Source: Motiliproteus sp. MSK22-1
GTDB taxonomy: Bacteria > Pseudomonadota > Gammaproteobacteria > Pseudomonadales > Balneatricaceae
DNA length: 64,000 bases
NCBI RefSeq assembly: GCF_001968815.1
Contig: NZ_MIEQ01000098.1
Span: 1 to 64,000, forward strand
Reading direction: 5' to 3'
Positions 38,634 to 48,111 of this stretch are shown here, one piece after another; within the stretch, counting starts at the first letter, position 1, and the number at the start of each line of letters is the position of its first letter. The notes under the pieces are model-generated. The model saw only the letters and a program-made list of their open reading frames with translations. It made no database searches and had not been told where the DNA came from. Position numbers and translations under genes: made by a program.

Positions 38634-39257
38634 TTAATCAAAATCCACTGCCCTGTCACCAAGAACGACTTCTACCAGCTTTACCGCTTCCTGCTCCATT
38701 TCAACGACTAAATAATCCACCCGCCGAAGAAAAAAACGATGAAGTATCAACGCTGGAATAGCAACACTAAGTCCAGCAGCAGTGGTTACCAGTGCTTCAG
38801 AAATGCCACCGGCAAGCACATTTGCATTACCCGTCCCCTGAATCATGATTTCAGTGAACACTTTGATCATGCCCACCACCGTTCCCAGAAGACCTAATAG
38901 CGGGGACACAAGAGCGATAGTACCCAGCGGATTGAGAAAGCGTTCCATCTCATGGATAACTTTACTGGCTGACTCCTGGATACTTTCCTTCATTATTTCC
39001 CGGCCAAACTTCGAATTATTCAGGCCCGTAACAATAATATGACCCAATGCCGATCCTTTTTGTATTTCTGACAACTTCTCGGTTGTAAGCTCTCCTTTCT
39101 GAACAAGAGCCCATACGCTTCCTACCAGGTGTTTAGGCGCTACCCGAGCTTCTCTGAGCGTCCAAAAACGCTCTATCGAAATTGCTAATGCCATAACAGA
39201 GCAAAGCAGTATCGGCAGCATTAGCCAGCCGCCTGAATTAACCAATTCGAACACCAT
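38634..39257 (-). CDS. exbB: ExbB/TolQ-family proton channel protein
   Basis: A 207-residue MotA/TolQ/ExbB protein with three membrane segments (about 12–30, 112–135, 155–178). The conserved PLLGLLGTVVGMIKVF motif (about 119–134) is present. It forms the channel around ExbD; the genes are 55 bases apart. It starts a likely transcription unit running through lpxK to murB. Confidence 0.93.
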   Translation of the reverse strand: MVFELVNSGGWLMLPILLCSVMALAISIERFWTLREARVAPKHLVGSVWALVQKGELTTEKLSEIQKGSALGHIIVTGLNNSKFGREIMKESIQESASKVIHEMERFLNPLGTIALVSPLLGLLGTVVGMIKVFTEIMIQGTGNANVLAGGISEALVTTAAGLSVAIPALILHRFFLRRVDYLVVEMEQEAVKLVEVVLGDRAVDFD

Positions 39258-39426
39258 ACACTCCTTTCAAAATTGTCCGCGCTAATGTAACACAGTTAAA
39301 CAAAATTCCCAGCAACAGCTCCGGTCAGTTAAAAACAGAATGCAGAACCTGCCTCTTGCTCCTGAAATATGACGAGAGAAATATACTGTTTCAAAACGAT
39401 CCGGACCACCGCGCCGTTCAGGATGA

Positions 39427-41745
39427 TCAGTCCCACCAATAGCGCTGATTTTGATATCGGTAACGACTGATTATCGGCTCCTTTTTGTATTCTGATCTGA
39501 AGGAAAGCCTGATCGCACCAGAATCAGCGGTATTTATTAATATCGATTTTTGCAGGCGATACCGGTTCACCACCTTTGGATGAGGGTGTCCGAAACGATT
39601 CAGAAAACCACTACTGACAATTGCGACATTTGGTTGAACATTTTTAATAAACTCAGATTGTGACGAAGTCTGGCTACCGTGATGGGGCACGACCAACACA
39701 TCTGCTTGCAACTGATACCTGTAGCGTTCAGACAGCCTTAACTCGGTTTCCCGTTCAATATCTCCCGTCAATAAAATACTCCCGAATTCACTCTGAATTT
39801 TCAGAACACAGGACCGATTATTTTCAGATAGCTGATCGGCGCCCGCCTCTGCGCGCGAATCAGGATGGAGCATTGTGAATATCACGCCGTCCCACACCCA
39901 ACGCTGGCCAACAGAACATTTGGAGTAAGTACCATCAAGCTTGGCCGAGCCGGTTATCAGCTGATTGATCTCCCAATTATCGCGAAAATAATCTATCCCA
40001 CCGGCATGATCATTATCACCGTGACTGACAATCAGTTTATCCAAGTGACGAACACCGGAGTTCAACAGATAGGGAGAAATAGCAGCCTGCGCAGCCGAAA
40101 AGCCACTTCTGAACTTTGGACCTGTATCATAGAGTAAATGGTGAGTGGCCGTTTCTACATGAATTGATAATCCCTGACCTACATCCAACACTGTAACGTT
40201 AAAGGCCGGAGATTCCAGAGGCTGCTCATATCCCGTTAACATAGGCAGCCAAAACACAACCCCCAGACTTCTCCCCGGAATCGCCCTTGGCATTAAGAGG
40301 ATGCCACAACCTAACAATGCAAAGCCTATTGCCAGCGGCGATACAGTTTCCGGGGTCCAAACCGTCACCACCCAGTCAGCAACAATCTGCAGGCAGAAAC
40401 TGCCTTCCAGTAAAAGCCACCCTGCAGCATTCAGCCCCTGACTACCCAGCTCTGCAAACATTTGACTCAATAACAGAGACAGCATTGCCAACGGCAACAC
40501 CAGCAGACTCACAAAGGGCACGGCCAATAGATTAATGACGGAAGAGCCGAGAGGAATACGGTAAAAATGGAAGGCAAGCAGAGGGATCAATACCAAACTA
40601 ACGGCCAACTGAATTTTTATCATAGAGGCGAACTTGCTTTTTAGATAAGCGCCGCTTCCCAGACGACCACAAACAATATACAGCAACACTCCGGCAGCGC
40701 CGAAGGAGAGCCAAAAGCCAGGAGAAACAGCCGCCAGGGGATCTAGAGTCAGCACGACTGCTGCTGCCAGCCGAAGCCTTGAGAGCGGGCTTGATTGCCT
40801 GCCCCATACTGTTGACATCATCAATGCGCAAACCATGACCCAAGCTCTCTGAGTCGGTAAAGAAAACCCCGCCAGAAGACTGTATGCAAACGATAGCAAG
40901 AGTGCCAAAACCACAACAAAACGGGTACGTTTTCGTAAAGACAATCCGGGAAACAATCGGCCAGCGCTCATCAGCAACAAATAGCTTCCGCCCGCGACTA
41001 ATCCGATATGAAGACCACTAATCACTAACAAATGTACTGTTCCGGTATTTTTATAAAGCTCCCACTGCTGTGAACTAATATTGCGCGTATCCCCAACCAA
41101 TAATGCCTGCAGCAAAGCAGCCTTTTCAGTTGGTTTCACTCCGGCAGCGATAAAGTCGCTGATCCTTGATCGAAAAAGATCGACAGACCACTTATCTGTG
41201 TTTAGCAGCTGAATGCTCTGTACTTCCCGTACGTAGCCCACTGCGTCAATACCGGCAGCTATTAAGTATCTCTCCCGATCAAATCCCCCGGGATTTCTAT
41301 ATCCCCTGGGTCGTTTTAGTCTGACAACCATTGAATACTCTGTCTCTGGGAGTATTTTCTCTGGACACTTATACCAACTCAGCTGAACTGTTCGGGGAGT
41401 TAGCCGGGCCGGTTTGAAAACAACAGGTAAATGAGATTTTTTGAGTTGAAGTGACTTGAGTTTTAAATTGAATCGACAATAACCGACCTTGTGAATGGGC
41501 AATCCAACGACCACTCCGGTTACGCTGAAGTCGGCTCCATTCCATGCAGCCGGCAGTTTATGACTAACCGTCCAATGAGCAAAAACGATACCCCAGAAAA
41601 GCCCAAGCCATATCGGGAAGAGCCAGCGTAAAAAACGCTTCCAAAGGCAAATAAGTACCAACGACAGGCAAAGCAACGCGACCGGCATTGACGGTAGCGT
41701 TCCCATAAACGCAACCGCAGATACCGCCAAGCAAAATCGGATCAT
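39427..41745 (-). CDS. comEC: DNA internalization protein ComEC/Rec2
   Basis: A 772-residue membrane protein that carries single-stranded DNA through the inner membrane during natural transformation. It has an N-terminal DUF4131/OB region (to about 190), a multi-pass competence domain (about 215–500) and a C-terminal metallo-beta-lactamase domain with SHGDNDHAGG (HxDxDH, about 573–582) and PHHGSQTS (about 690). All domains look intact. The sequence around its start codon is duplicated before the upstream beta-propeller gene. Confidence 0.93.
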   Translation of the reverse strand: MIRFCLAVSAVAFMGTLPSMPVALLCLSLVLICLWKRFLRWLFPIWLGLFWGIVFAHWTVSHKLPAAWNGADFSVTGVVVGLPIHKVGYCRFNLKLKSLQLKKSHLPVVFKPARLTPRTVQLSWYKCPEKILPETEYSMVVRLKRPRGYRNPGGFDRERYLIAAGIDAVGYVREVQSIQLLNTDKWSVDLFRSRISDFIAAGVKPTEKAALLQALLVGDTRNISSQQWELYKNTGTVHLLVISGLHIGLVAGGSYLLLMSAGRLFPGLSLRKRTRFVVVLALLLSFAYSLLAGFSLPTQRAWVMVCALMMSTVWGRQSSPLSRLRLAAAVVLTLDPLAAVSPGFWLSFGAAGVLLYIVCGRLGSGAYLKSKFASMIKIQLAVSLVLIPLLAFHFYRIPLGSSVINLLAVPFVSLLVLPLAMLSLLLSQMFAELGSQGLNAAGWLLLEGSFCLQIVADWVVTVWTPETVSPLAIGFALLGCGILLMPRAIPGRSLGVVFWLPMLTGYEQPLESPAFNVTVLDVGQGLSIHVETATHHLLYDTGPKFRSGFSAAQAAISPYLLNSGVRHLDKLIVSHGDNDHAGGIDYFRDNWEINQLITGSAKLDGTYSKCSVGQRWVWDGVIFTMLHPDSRAEAGADQLSENNRSCVLKIQSEFGSILLTGDIERETELRLSERYRYQLQADVLVVPHHGSQTSSQSEFIKNVQPNVAIVSSGFLNRFGHPHPKVVNRYRLQKSILINTADSGAIRLSFRSEYKKEPIISRYRYQNQRYWWD

Positions 41746-41777
41746 CCTTGATCTCCATCAGACTATATACTCCCTCA
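41716..41777 (-). repeat. copy A of a duplicated start-region segment (comEC)
   Basis: The first codons and ribosome-site region of comEC are about 80% identical to 42880–42942. Shared core: ATCCTTGA.CTCCATCAGACTA, which is the upstream side and start codon on the plus strand. Confidence 0.75.
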
Positions 41778-41853
41778 CCCAGCAGATAAGCAGCTAGACG
41801 GCCATTTCTGCCCGCAGAAACAGCTCTACAATCGACTTATCCTGCCAGCAAAA

Positions 41854-42909
41854 CTACCAGCTCGTCCAAATCGGTGTTTCAGCGGGATTGGAACAAAACA
41901 GATCACCGTGTCTGTCAACCAGCGATATAACATCGGCATTTTTTTCATCCAGAGTTAAACCTGTGGCTGTCGCCTTAACGATGTACAAGGCTCCACGACA
42001 AGGACGAACATTATCATGCACGTCAATACCCCGCGTAACCGCTAAATAGCCTCCATCAGGAGACCAGGCGGCGCCGTGGATATCATCATCCTTATTATCT
42101 GCCAGGAGCCGCAACCCTGTTCCATCAACATTGATGAGGTACAAATTATAATGCCCCTTACCTCTTATTTTGAGATCCGGGCTCATACTGAACGCAATCA
42201 TACGGCCATCAGGGCTAACAGAAAGGGTATCCCATATATGCCCGTTTCGGAACGTTCTAATCAGTTGCTTTTTTGCACTTACATTAAAATCCACTTTATA
42301 AATTGAGTTACCTTCGCCAATAATCAGATTTCCATTAGGTGTCCAATCAAAACTTCTGATTTTTGATCTCGGATCCCGGTAGTAATAAAGTAGTTTTCCA
42401 CTCTTGAGGAGCAGAGCAAGAGCTGCCTCTCCAATTTCAGCAGGTTCGTAGTACAGGGCGATAACGCTGCCGTCCGGGGATACTTTCGGAGGCCTTTCTA
42501 AAGTGTAACTGCCGGGCCTGACAAATTTGCTGATCACTTTACCTTTACGATCCAGAGTGGAAACAGTGACCCCAAACTCCATTTTCCCTCTTGCTACTTT
42601 AAAATCATCACTCACAAACAGGATATTTTCTGAGCTATCGATACCGACTAACCCATCCAGCTCAAGAACCGTTCCACTAACCCCTGTTGAAAATTTGTAT
42701 TGTTGGTATTTATTGACTGGCTTCTCAAAAAACAAGCTCCCTTGTAGCCCGACAGGACTGCTGTATACTCCTCCACCGGTTGCCATAAGCGAAATCAAAC
42801 AGCAGCACCGTACCAAACGCCGACTACCTGTTTTCAAATTCCTAACTGACAAAAGATCCAATATTTCCAGAAGCACTTGCGCTAATACGGCGATAAAAAA
42901 GCGGACCAT
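41854..42909 (-). CDS. PD40/TolB-like beta-propeller protein, probably exported
   Basis: 351 residues with at least four PD40-type blades: VSPDGSVIAL, WTPNGNLIIG, VSPDGRMIAFSM and WSPDGGYLAVT, spread from about 135 to 300. These repeats are found in TolB-like periplasmic propellers. The first 18 residues (MVRFFIAVLAQVL) mirror the ComEC N-terminus (MIRFCLAVSAVAF) because the DNA is duplicated. A second hydrophobic stretch (LVRCCCLISLMATGGGVYSS, ending about residue 50) looks like the original signal peptide, perhaps starting at an internal TTG. Function unknown. Confidence 0.8.
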   Translation of the reverse strand: MVRFFIAVLAQVLLEILDLLSVRNLKTGSRRLVRCCCLISLMATGGGVYSSPVGLQGSLFFEKPVNKYQQYKFSTGVSGTVLELDGLVGIDSSENILFVSDDFKVARGKMEFGVTVSTLDRKGKVISKFVRPGSYTLERPPKVSPDGSVIALYYEPAEIGEAALALLLKSGKLLYYYRDPRSKIRSFDWTPNGNLIIGEGNSIYKVDFNVSAKKQLIRTFRNGHIWDTLSVSPDGRMIAFSMSPDLKIRGKGHYNLYLINVDGTGLRLLADNKDDDIHGAAWSPDGGYLAVTRGIDVHDNVRPCRGALYIVKATATGLTLDEKNADVISLVDRHGDLFCSNPAETPIWTSW

Positions 42910-42942
42910 CCTTGACCTCCATCAGACTAATACAGTCCCTCA
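42880..42942 (-). repeat. copy B of the duplicated start-region segment (beta-propeller gene)
   Basis: The partner of 41716–41777: same ribosome-site region and start codon context, GGACCATCCTTGACCTCCATCAG on the plus strand against GGATCATCCTTGATCTCCATCAG. Confidence 0.75.
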
Positions 42943-43024
42943 AACACTAAGTTGGTTGGCTTACGGTGCTATAAAGTGCATAATCGAAGGCCATATTTCA
43001 ACCCTTGCAGGCGACTTACCTTAC

Positions 43025-43576
43025 ATGCCACGCAGATTTATCAAGCGTCACATGCCTAATGAAGCGAAGATTAAGGAACATCCTCATCTTCGTAAGCTGG
43101 GAAAGCACCTTCACGAACCGAATCTCTGGCACCTTAATCGCAACTCTGTTTCCTTGGCGTTTTTGGTTGGGATTTTCTGTGCTTTTTTACCTATCCCAAT
43201 GCAGATGATAGTCGCTGCAGTATTGGCTATTCTGCTCAGATGTAATTTACCCATAGCAATTGGGCTGGTCTGGATCACCAACCCGATAACCATGCCGCCT
43301 ATTTTCTATTTCGCCTACCGAGTTGGAAGCTTTCTGCTGGATAGCCCTGCAACAGAACTTGAGATGGAATTGTCGATGGAGTGGCTCTCTCAAGGTTTCT
43401 CCAATATCTGGTGGCCACTGCTGTTTGGCTCGCTGGTTTGCGGAGTTGTTTTATCGGCACTAAGCTGCCTTCTGATACGCTTTTTATGGGCTCTTCATGT
43501 AGGTCACAATTGGAGAAAACGCTCCCTGCGCCGGAAGAACAACATAAGAAACAAAAGCGAGCTCGAAAAGGACTAA
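43025..43576 (+). CDS. DUF2062 membrane protein
   Basis: 183 residues with three or so membrane segments. The family core NSVSLAFLVGIFCAFLPIPMQM...NLPIAIGLVWITNPIT (about 40–85) is clear. Function unknown; related proteins neighbour lipid or comEC genes in many gammaproteobacteria. The open frame extends left to 42527 over the divergent propeller gene, but ATG 43025 (MPRRFIKRHMPN) gives the family's normal N-terminus. Confidence 0.88.
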   Translation: MPRRFIKRHMPNEAKIKEHPHLRKLGKHLHEPNLWHLNRNSVSLAFLVGIFCAFLPIPMQMIVAAVLAILLRCNLPIAIGLVWITNPITMPPIFYFAYRVGSFLLDSPATELEMELSMEWLSQGFSNIWWPLLFGSLVCGVVLSALSCLLIRFLWALHVGHNWRKRSLRRKNNIRNKSELEKD

Positions 43577-43689
43577 CCCCGACCCCATCTGGAAAGATGA
43601 GTTACTGAGTTTTCTTGGGTTTGGAAATCAATTGAGGAAGACATGTAAAACAGCTCAAGTCTGAATTACTACCGGGTTAATCGTTCAAA

Positions 43690-44430
43690 TCAGTCCACTA
43701 GCAGACCATCATCTATTCGTAAAACCCGATCCATTTGTTCTGCTAGCTGATGATCATGAGTGACTACCACAAACGCAGTATTCAAGTTCGTATTTAACTC
43801 CAGCATAAGCGACTGAATTTCCCCTGCCGTATGTCGGTCCAGATTCCCAGTCGGCTCATCCATTAATACCGTCTGGGGCTCAGTGACTAATGAACGGGCA
43901 ATGGCAACCCGTTGTCTCTCTCCGCCACTCAGCTGCGAAGGCTTGTGCTCCAAGCGTTTTTCCAGCCCGACTCGAACCAATATATCTCGTGCCCGTTGCT
44001 GGACTTCTGACAGCGGTCTCTTTCCCATTAACAGAGGCATCGCAACATTTTCCAGGGCACTGAACTCAGCCAGCAAGTGATGGAACTGGTAGACAAACCC
44101 CAAAGACTTGTTTCTTAACAATGCTCTCTGGTTTTCCGTCATATTATTAACTAATTGACCACCTATATGAATTTCACCCTCACTGGGTTGGTCCAATCCA
44201 CCTAAAATATTCAGCAGCGTGCTCTTCCCGGACCCCGAGCTTCCAACTATCGCAACCCGGCCTCCCGGCTCAATTGAGAGATCGATGCCTCGAAGCACTT
44301 CCAATCGGTTTTTCTCTTCAACAAATACCTTGGTGACCCCGCGGCAACTAATAACAGGCTCGATGCTGGTTATGCTATTTATTGGTTTCTGTTCGACAGC
44401 CATATTCGCCATACCGCTATTGTTACTCAT
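43690..44430 (-). CDS. lolD: lipoprotein-releasing ABC transporter ATPase LolD
   Basis: A 246-residue ATPase. Walker A is GSSGSGKST (about 62–70), the signature is [16 protein letters not shown] (about 162–177), and Walker B is [12 protein letters not shown]. The LolD-specific [23 protein letters not shown] segment confirms the assignment over MacB/FtsE. Its start overlaps the permease gene by eight bases. It powers release of outer-membrane lipoproteins to LolA. Confidence 0.95.
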   Translation of the reverse strand: MSNNSGMANMAVEQKPINSITSIEPVISCRGVTKVFVEEKNRLEVLRGIDLSIEPGGRVAIVGSSGSGKSTLLNILGGLDQPSEGEIHIGGQLVNNMTENQRALLRNKSLGFVYQFHHLLAEFSALENVAMPLLMGKRPLSEVQQRARDILVRVGLEKRLEHKPSQLSGGERQRVAIARSLVTEPQTVLMDEPTGNLDRHTAGEIQSLMLELNTNLNTAFVVVTHDHQLAEQMDRVLRIDDGLLVD

Positions 44431-45676
44431 ACCTCAGCGCCTCTGCAGGTTGCGTCTGAGAAGCTCTGTAAGCAGGGTATATGGTGGCAAGCAAACTGAG
44501 CACCAGAGAACTTAGACAAATAGTCGTTACATCCGGCCAACGCAATTCAGAGGGCAAATAGCTAATAAAATAAACCTCAGCGCTTAAGAATTGGATATTA
44601 AATAACTGCTCAACCCAGGCAACCAGATCGGTTACCGTTAATGCCAGCAGGATTCCGAGCAGCGTTCCTGCCAGGGTGCCTATTACACCAATAAATCCGC
44701 CCTGGACAATAAAGGTTCTCATAATAGTGCCGGAGCTGGCCCCCATTGTGCGAAGTATCGCAATGTCGGATCTTTTATCTGTAACGACCATGACCAGGGT
44801 CGAGACAATATTAAAGGCAGCCACGGCGACAATAATAAAGAGCAGCAGACCAATCATCTTCTTCTCCAGCTGAATAGCCTGGAATAGATTGCCATGGGTG
44901 CGTGTCCAGTCGCTGGTCCGGAAGTTTTCCCCTAAATCACCGGCAATCTGCCTTACCCCTTGCGGCGCGTCAAAAAGGTTATCAAATTTCAGGCGAACGC
45001 CCTGAACACCGTCTTTTATACGTTTTATCTTCGCTGCATCGTTGATGTGGATATAGGCGATATTGGCATCTAATTCAGCACCGACCTTAAATGTCCCGAC
45101 AACCGTAAAGCGCTTTAAACGGGGAAACACACCAGCAACCGAGATAGATGCCTCAGGCAGTACCAGGGTCACCTTGTCACCTTCAAAGGCTCCAAGGGAT
45201 CTCGCAAGAATATCGCCCAGAATAATCCCGAACTCTCCAGATTTCAGATTTTCAAGCCGACCACGGGTCATATGGTCTTTAATGATCGAAATCGCCCCTT
45301 CATACTCCGGCTCTATGCCGTTCACCAAGACTCCGCGGACCACCCCCCGGGAAGTCAACATGCCTTGAGCATCGATATAAGGGGCGCTGCCTTCAATTGC
45401 AGGATAGCTGTTGATTTGTTGAATCAAGCCGCTCCAATCATCAATTTCTCCGCGGTACTGACTGATAGTCGCATGAGGCACCATCCCGAGGATTCGCTGT
45501 CGCAACTCACGATCAAAACCATTCATCACGGATAAAACAAGAATCAGCACGGCAACACCCAAGGTCAATCCGATCATGGATACCAAGGAAATGAAAGATA
45601 TAAAATGATTGCTACGCTTGGCACCGGTGTACCTGAGCCCAACAAATAGAGATAGGGGTCTAAACATGGCCCGCAT
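44423..45676 (-). CDS. lolC: lipoprotein-releasing permease LolC/LolE (single, possibly LolF-type)
   Basis: A 417-residue permease with one N-terminal and three C-terminal membrane helices around a large periplasmic MacB-like domain (about 50–245). [29 protein letters not shown]-type N-terminal wording (positions 6–34) and the C-terminal FtsX domain are typical of LolC/LolE. There is no second permease gene next to lolD, unlike the lolCDE of enterics and Pseudomonas. Either it works as a homodimer (LolF) or the partner lies elsewhere. Confidence 0.9.
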   Translation of the reverse strand: MRAMFRPLSLFVGLRYTGAKRSNHFISFISLVSMIGLTLGVAVLILVLSVMNGFDRELRQRILGMVPHATISQYRGEIDDWSGLIQQINSYPAIEGSAPYIDAQGMLTSRGVVRGVLVNGIEPEYEGAISIIKDHMTRGRLENLKSGEFGIILGDILARSLGAFEGDKVTLVLPEASISVAGVFPRLKRFTVVGTFKVGAELDANIAYIHINDAAKIKRIKDGVQGVRLKFDNLFDAPQGVRQIAGDLGENFRTSDWTRTHGNLFQAIQLEKKMIGLLLFIIVAVAAFNIVSTLVMVVTDKRSDIAILRTMGASSGTIMRTFIVQGGFIGVIGTLAGTLLGILLALTVTDLVAWVEQLFNIQFLSAEVYFISYLPSELRWPDVTTICLSSLVLSLLATIYPAYRASQTQPAEALRYE

Positions 45677-45751
45677 TAAAACATAAAGGATCCTTGAGCA
45701 CCTAGCCCTATCGCTGTATTTTTACAGAAGAATCCAGGAGAAAATACTTTT

Positions 45752-46369
45752 ATGAGCGATTGGAACATCGATAATGACCGCCGACGTACATTTCGAATTG
45801 AGGAAAAAGCATCGGTTAGTTTTCGTGTGCTGGACAGTAATCGCTATCAATCACCAGAAAAACTGTTTCCTGCCTCACCCGAGTTCACTCTTCTCAATGA
45901 TTTACGTAGTATTGATGAAGACTCGGAATCTTTGCTTCGCCAGGTATCAGAAACCGATAAAGCCGCAGCAGCTTACCTTCGTTTGCTCAACCGGAAAATT
46001 GAGCGACTGGCTCAAGCACTGACATCCCCGCATACTGAAGATAGTAAAATAGCTATCACCCTGAGCGAGGAAGGGATGTCATTATCAACGCAAAACCCTG
46101 TAGAACCGGGGCAACTTATGGCGGTCAAACTGCAACTGTTGCCCGAGGGCGTTGGTATTATCGCTATGCTGAAGGTCATCTACTGCCTTGCTACAACAGA
46201 ATATTTCAATGAAGATGAGCAAAATAGCTTTCGTCTGGGTGGTGAATTTGTCGATATGAAGCAACATGACCGTAGCCTGATAGCCAGGCATCTGATCGAA
46301 TCCCAGGCCAAAGAGCGCAGATTATTGAAGGAGCAGCTTATCAAGGGTCAACAAGGAAAGCAGTCGTGA
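45752..46369 (+). CDS. PilZ-type cyclic-di-GMP receptor-like protein
   Basis: 205 residues. The N-terminal NDRRRTFRIEEKASVSFRV carries the RxxxR c-di-GMP motif of PilZ domains (about residues 8–14). The second motif reads TLSEEGMSL, where the first D/N of (D/N)xSxxG is Thr. An insertion of about 60 residues (SPEFTLLNDL...RLLNRKIERLAQAL) splits the two motifs. An AGGAG site precedes ATG 45752. Its TGA overlaps the GTG of the next gene (GTGA), so the Tus-like protein is translationally coupled to it. Confidence 0.78.
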   Translation: MSDWNIDNDRRRTFRIEEKASVSFRVLDSNRYQSPEKLFPASPEFTLLNDLRSIDEDSESLLRQVSETDKAAAAYLRLLNRKIERLAQALTSPHTEDSKIAITLSEEGMSLSTQNPVEPGQLMAVKLQLLPEGVGIIAMLKVIYCLATTEYFNEDEQNSFRLGGEFVDMKQHDRSLIARHLIESQAKERRLLKEQLIKGQQGKQS

Positions 46370-47244
46370 CTGGCAGTCTCTATCCGCAAGCTCAGCTGAC
46401 TAAATCTTATGACAACTTAAACCACTCCCTGGGCAGGCTTGCTTCTGTCATAGAGAACAGCAAGTTGCCTCTTTGGGTACCGCTTACAGAATCTGAGAAA
46501 AGTAGCGAAGTCCTTCCCCGTGACAAAGCCATTCAGCTTTTTTGTGATATCTGGTACTTGGACGGACAAGATGGACGGGTAACGCGAAGCTGCCATGGTC
46601 TAATAGCGGCTGACGAACAGATGCTCGAGGCCTGTGCAAAGGCTAACAAGGCCAAAATGGAATTTCGCTCAGCCATAGACGCCATTCGTGGCAACCCCGA
46701 CGAAAAACAGTGGTTACTGGGATTAAGTCAGCGAGACTCACAGCTTAAGCAGGACCTGAATACCAAAGGTATCGGACGATTGCATCTCAAGCAATGCTAC
46801 CGCCTTATCCCTACGCTTGATCAACACCCGACGCGAGTCGGGTTTAATTGGTATAACAGTGGCAGAAGCATTAAGAAGGTAACCGTTATTGAGGTACAAA
46901 AACAGCTAACCAAAATGGGGTTAGATAAACCTCATATAGCTTTGCAATACGACCAGCTTAAGCACTTGCCTTCTCAGACACCGCTGGCAAAAGTACAGCA
47001 GCAAGCCCCATTAATGCGCGCAAATATTCGTTTTGATTCAGAAGACCAATGCTCGGACCGTCAAGCAATGAATCTATCCTTACCACTGGTCTTTGCCTGG
47101 AAATCAAAACAACCATTTCCGGATCATAATGAACCGCTGTTACAGCCGCCGGAAGAACGCCAACGAAAAGTTCGCAGTGATCGAATTATCGAGGACACCC
47201 CTTTCTTGCCGAGCCTTCGGATACATCGCTATAGTAAAAATTAA
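46366..47244 (+). CDS. tus: divergent Tus-like DNA replication terminus site-binding protein
   Basis: 292 residues, close to the 309 of E. coli Tus. The clearest match is LIPTLDQHPTRVGFNWYN followed by SGRSIKKVTVIEVQKQLTKM (about 145–185), which lines up with the Tus segment [21 protein letters not shown]. The N-terminal helix pair (NLNHSLGRLASVIENSKLP), the EACAKANKAKMEF stretch and the C-terminal PSLRIHRYSKN also align in order. Tus binds Ter sites and blocks the replicative helicase from one side. The comparison is from memory of the E. coli protein. Start GTG 46366 with AAGGAAAG upstream. Confidence 0.72.
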   Translation: MTGSLYPQAQLTKSYDNLNHSLGRLASVIENSKLPLWVPLTESEKSSEVLPRDKAIQLFCDIWYLDGQDGRVTRSCHGLIAADEQMLEACAKANKAKMEFRSAIDAIRGNPDEKQWLLGLSQRDSQLKQDLNTKGIGRLHLKQCYRLIPTLDQHPTRVGFNWYNSGRSIKKVTVIEVQKQLTKMGLDKPHIALQYDQLKHLPSQTPLAKVQQQAPLMRANIRFDSEDQCSDRQAMNLSLPLVFAWKSKQPFPDHNEPLLQPPEERQRKVRSDRIIEDTPFLPSLRIHRYSKN

Positions 47245-47263
47245 CGGGGAAGTTAGTAAGGCA

Positions 47264-47725
47264 ATGAATCAAAAACACAGCAATCACCAAAACAGACCAG
47301 AAAACACTCAGGGAGACAGCAAAAAAAGGAACCCTGACAGAAATATAATCTACCATTTTCTGGTGGGGCTTGGATTCCTGGCCCTGATCGGCTGGTTTTA
47401 TCTGATGCGAGAAATCGAGTTTATGACTTGGGTTACCGCACTGGGCCCGGAAACCCATAAGGGTGCCATGAATATGCTTGCAGTTATGATCTGGATGCTT
47501 CCGGCGTTTTTGTGCTGGAAATACTACATGCGTTATATAAACAGAAAGCTCGATATTCAGGGTATTTTTTATGAGGACCATTACTACGGGAAACCAACAC
47601 CCGTTAAAGATAAGCCTGAATCAAATTTGTCAGACCAGGATAATGACCCAAAAACTGACAATGAATCCGCCCAAAGAACAGAAAACGCCACTACCGATTC
47701 AAAACCCAGACCGGACCCTGAGTAA
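47264..47725 (+). CDS. hypothetical two-helix membrane protein, 153 aa
   Basis: A basic N-terminus is followed by two membrane helices (FLVGLGFLALIGWFYLM, about 32–48, and MLAVMIWMLPAFLCWKYYM, about 70–88). The hydrophilic C-terminal tail (about 105–153) is rich in Asp, Pro and Lys. No family is recognised. The frame is open further left, but ATG 47264, with TAAGG eight bases before it, is the natural start, 20 bases after the Tus-like stop. Confidence 0.7.
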   Translation: MNQKHSNHQNRPENTQGDSKKRNPDRNIIYHFLVGLGFLALIGWFYLMREIEFMTWVTALGPETHKGAMNMLAVMIWMLPAFLCWKYYMRYINRKLDIQGIFYEDHYYGKPTPVKDKPESNLSDQDNDPKTDNESAQRTENATTDSKPRPDPE

Positions 47726-47781
47726 TAAGGTTTATGATCTTAGAACCTACGAACAGGCCCCAAATGAGCACTTAAACTTTT

Positions 47782-48093
47782 ATGAGCATACTTAACTCTA
47801 CGTTTTGCAGAAGACTTATTATTCTTGATTTAATTGATACGGATTCTCGCCCCAGCGTGCCGCAACTTATTGCAACCACAGGCTGGCCAAGACGAACAGT
47901 TCAGGACATTATCAAAGCGCTGCCGGGATTGGGCGTAAAGATCCACTTTCATCAGGATGGCAAACGTAATAATGACGGCTACTACATAGTCGATAGCTGG
48001 GGGCCAATTGATCGTCAATGGGTTAAGGCAAACCGCAGCGACATAGATAAGGCGCTGGAACCCATGGAATCAAATACTCTCACTCCCCCTTAA
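47782..48093 (+). CDS. small winged-helix/helix-turn-helix DNA-binding protein, 103 aa
   Basis: RRLIILDLIDTDSRPSVPQLIATTGWPRRTVQDIIKALPGLGV (positions 10–52) is a clear helix-turn-helix, with WPRRTVQDIIKAL as recognition helix. A small wing (KIHFHQDGKRNNDGYYIVDSWG) follows. Similar short regulators occur in Pseudomonas-type genomes without known targets. Third unknown in the plus-strand run that starts at the PilZ gene. Confidence 0.75.
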   Translation: MSILNSTFCRRLIILDLIDTDSRPSVPQLIATTGWPRRTVQDIIKALPGLGVKIHFHQDGKRNNDGYYIVDSWGPIDRQWVKANRSDIDKALEPMESNTLTPP

Positions 48094-48111
48094 CAGCACT
48101 TAACAACAATC

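Noticed and set aside
42527-43024. Leftward extension of the DUF2062 frame
   Set aside because: It lies antisense to the beta-propeller gene and matches nothing; the family N-terminus starts at 43025.
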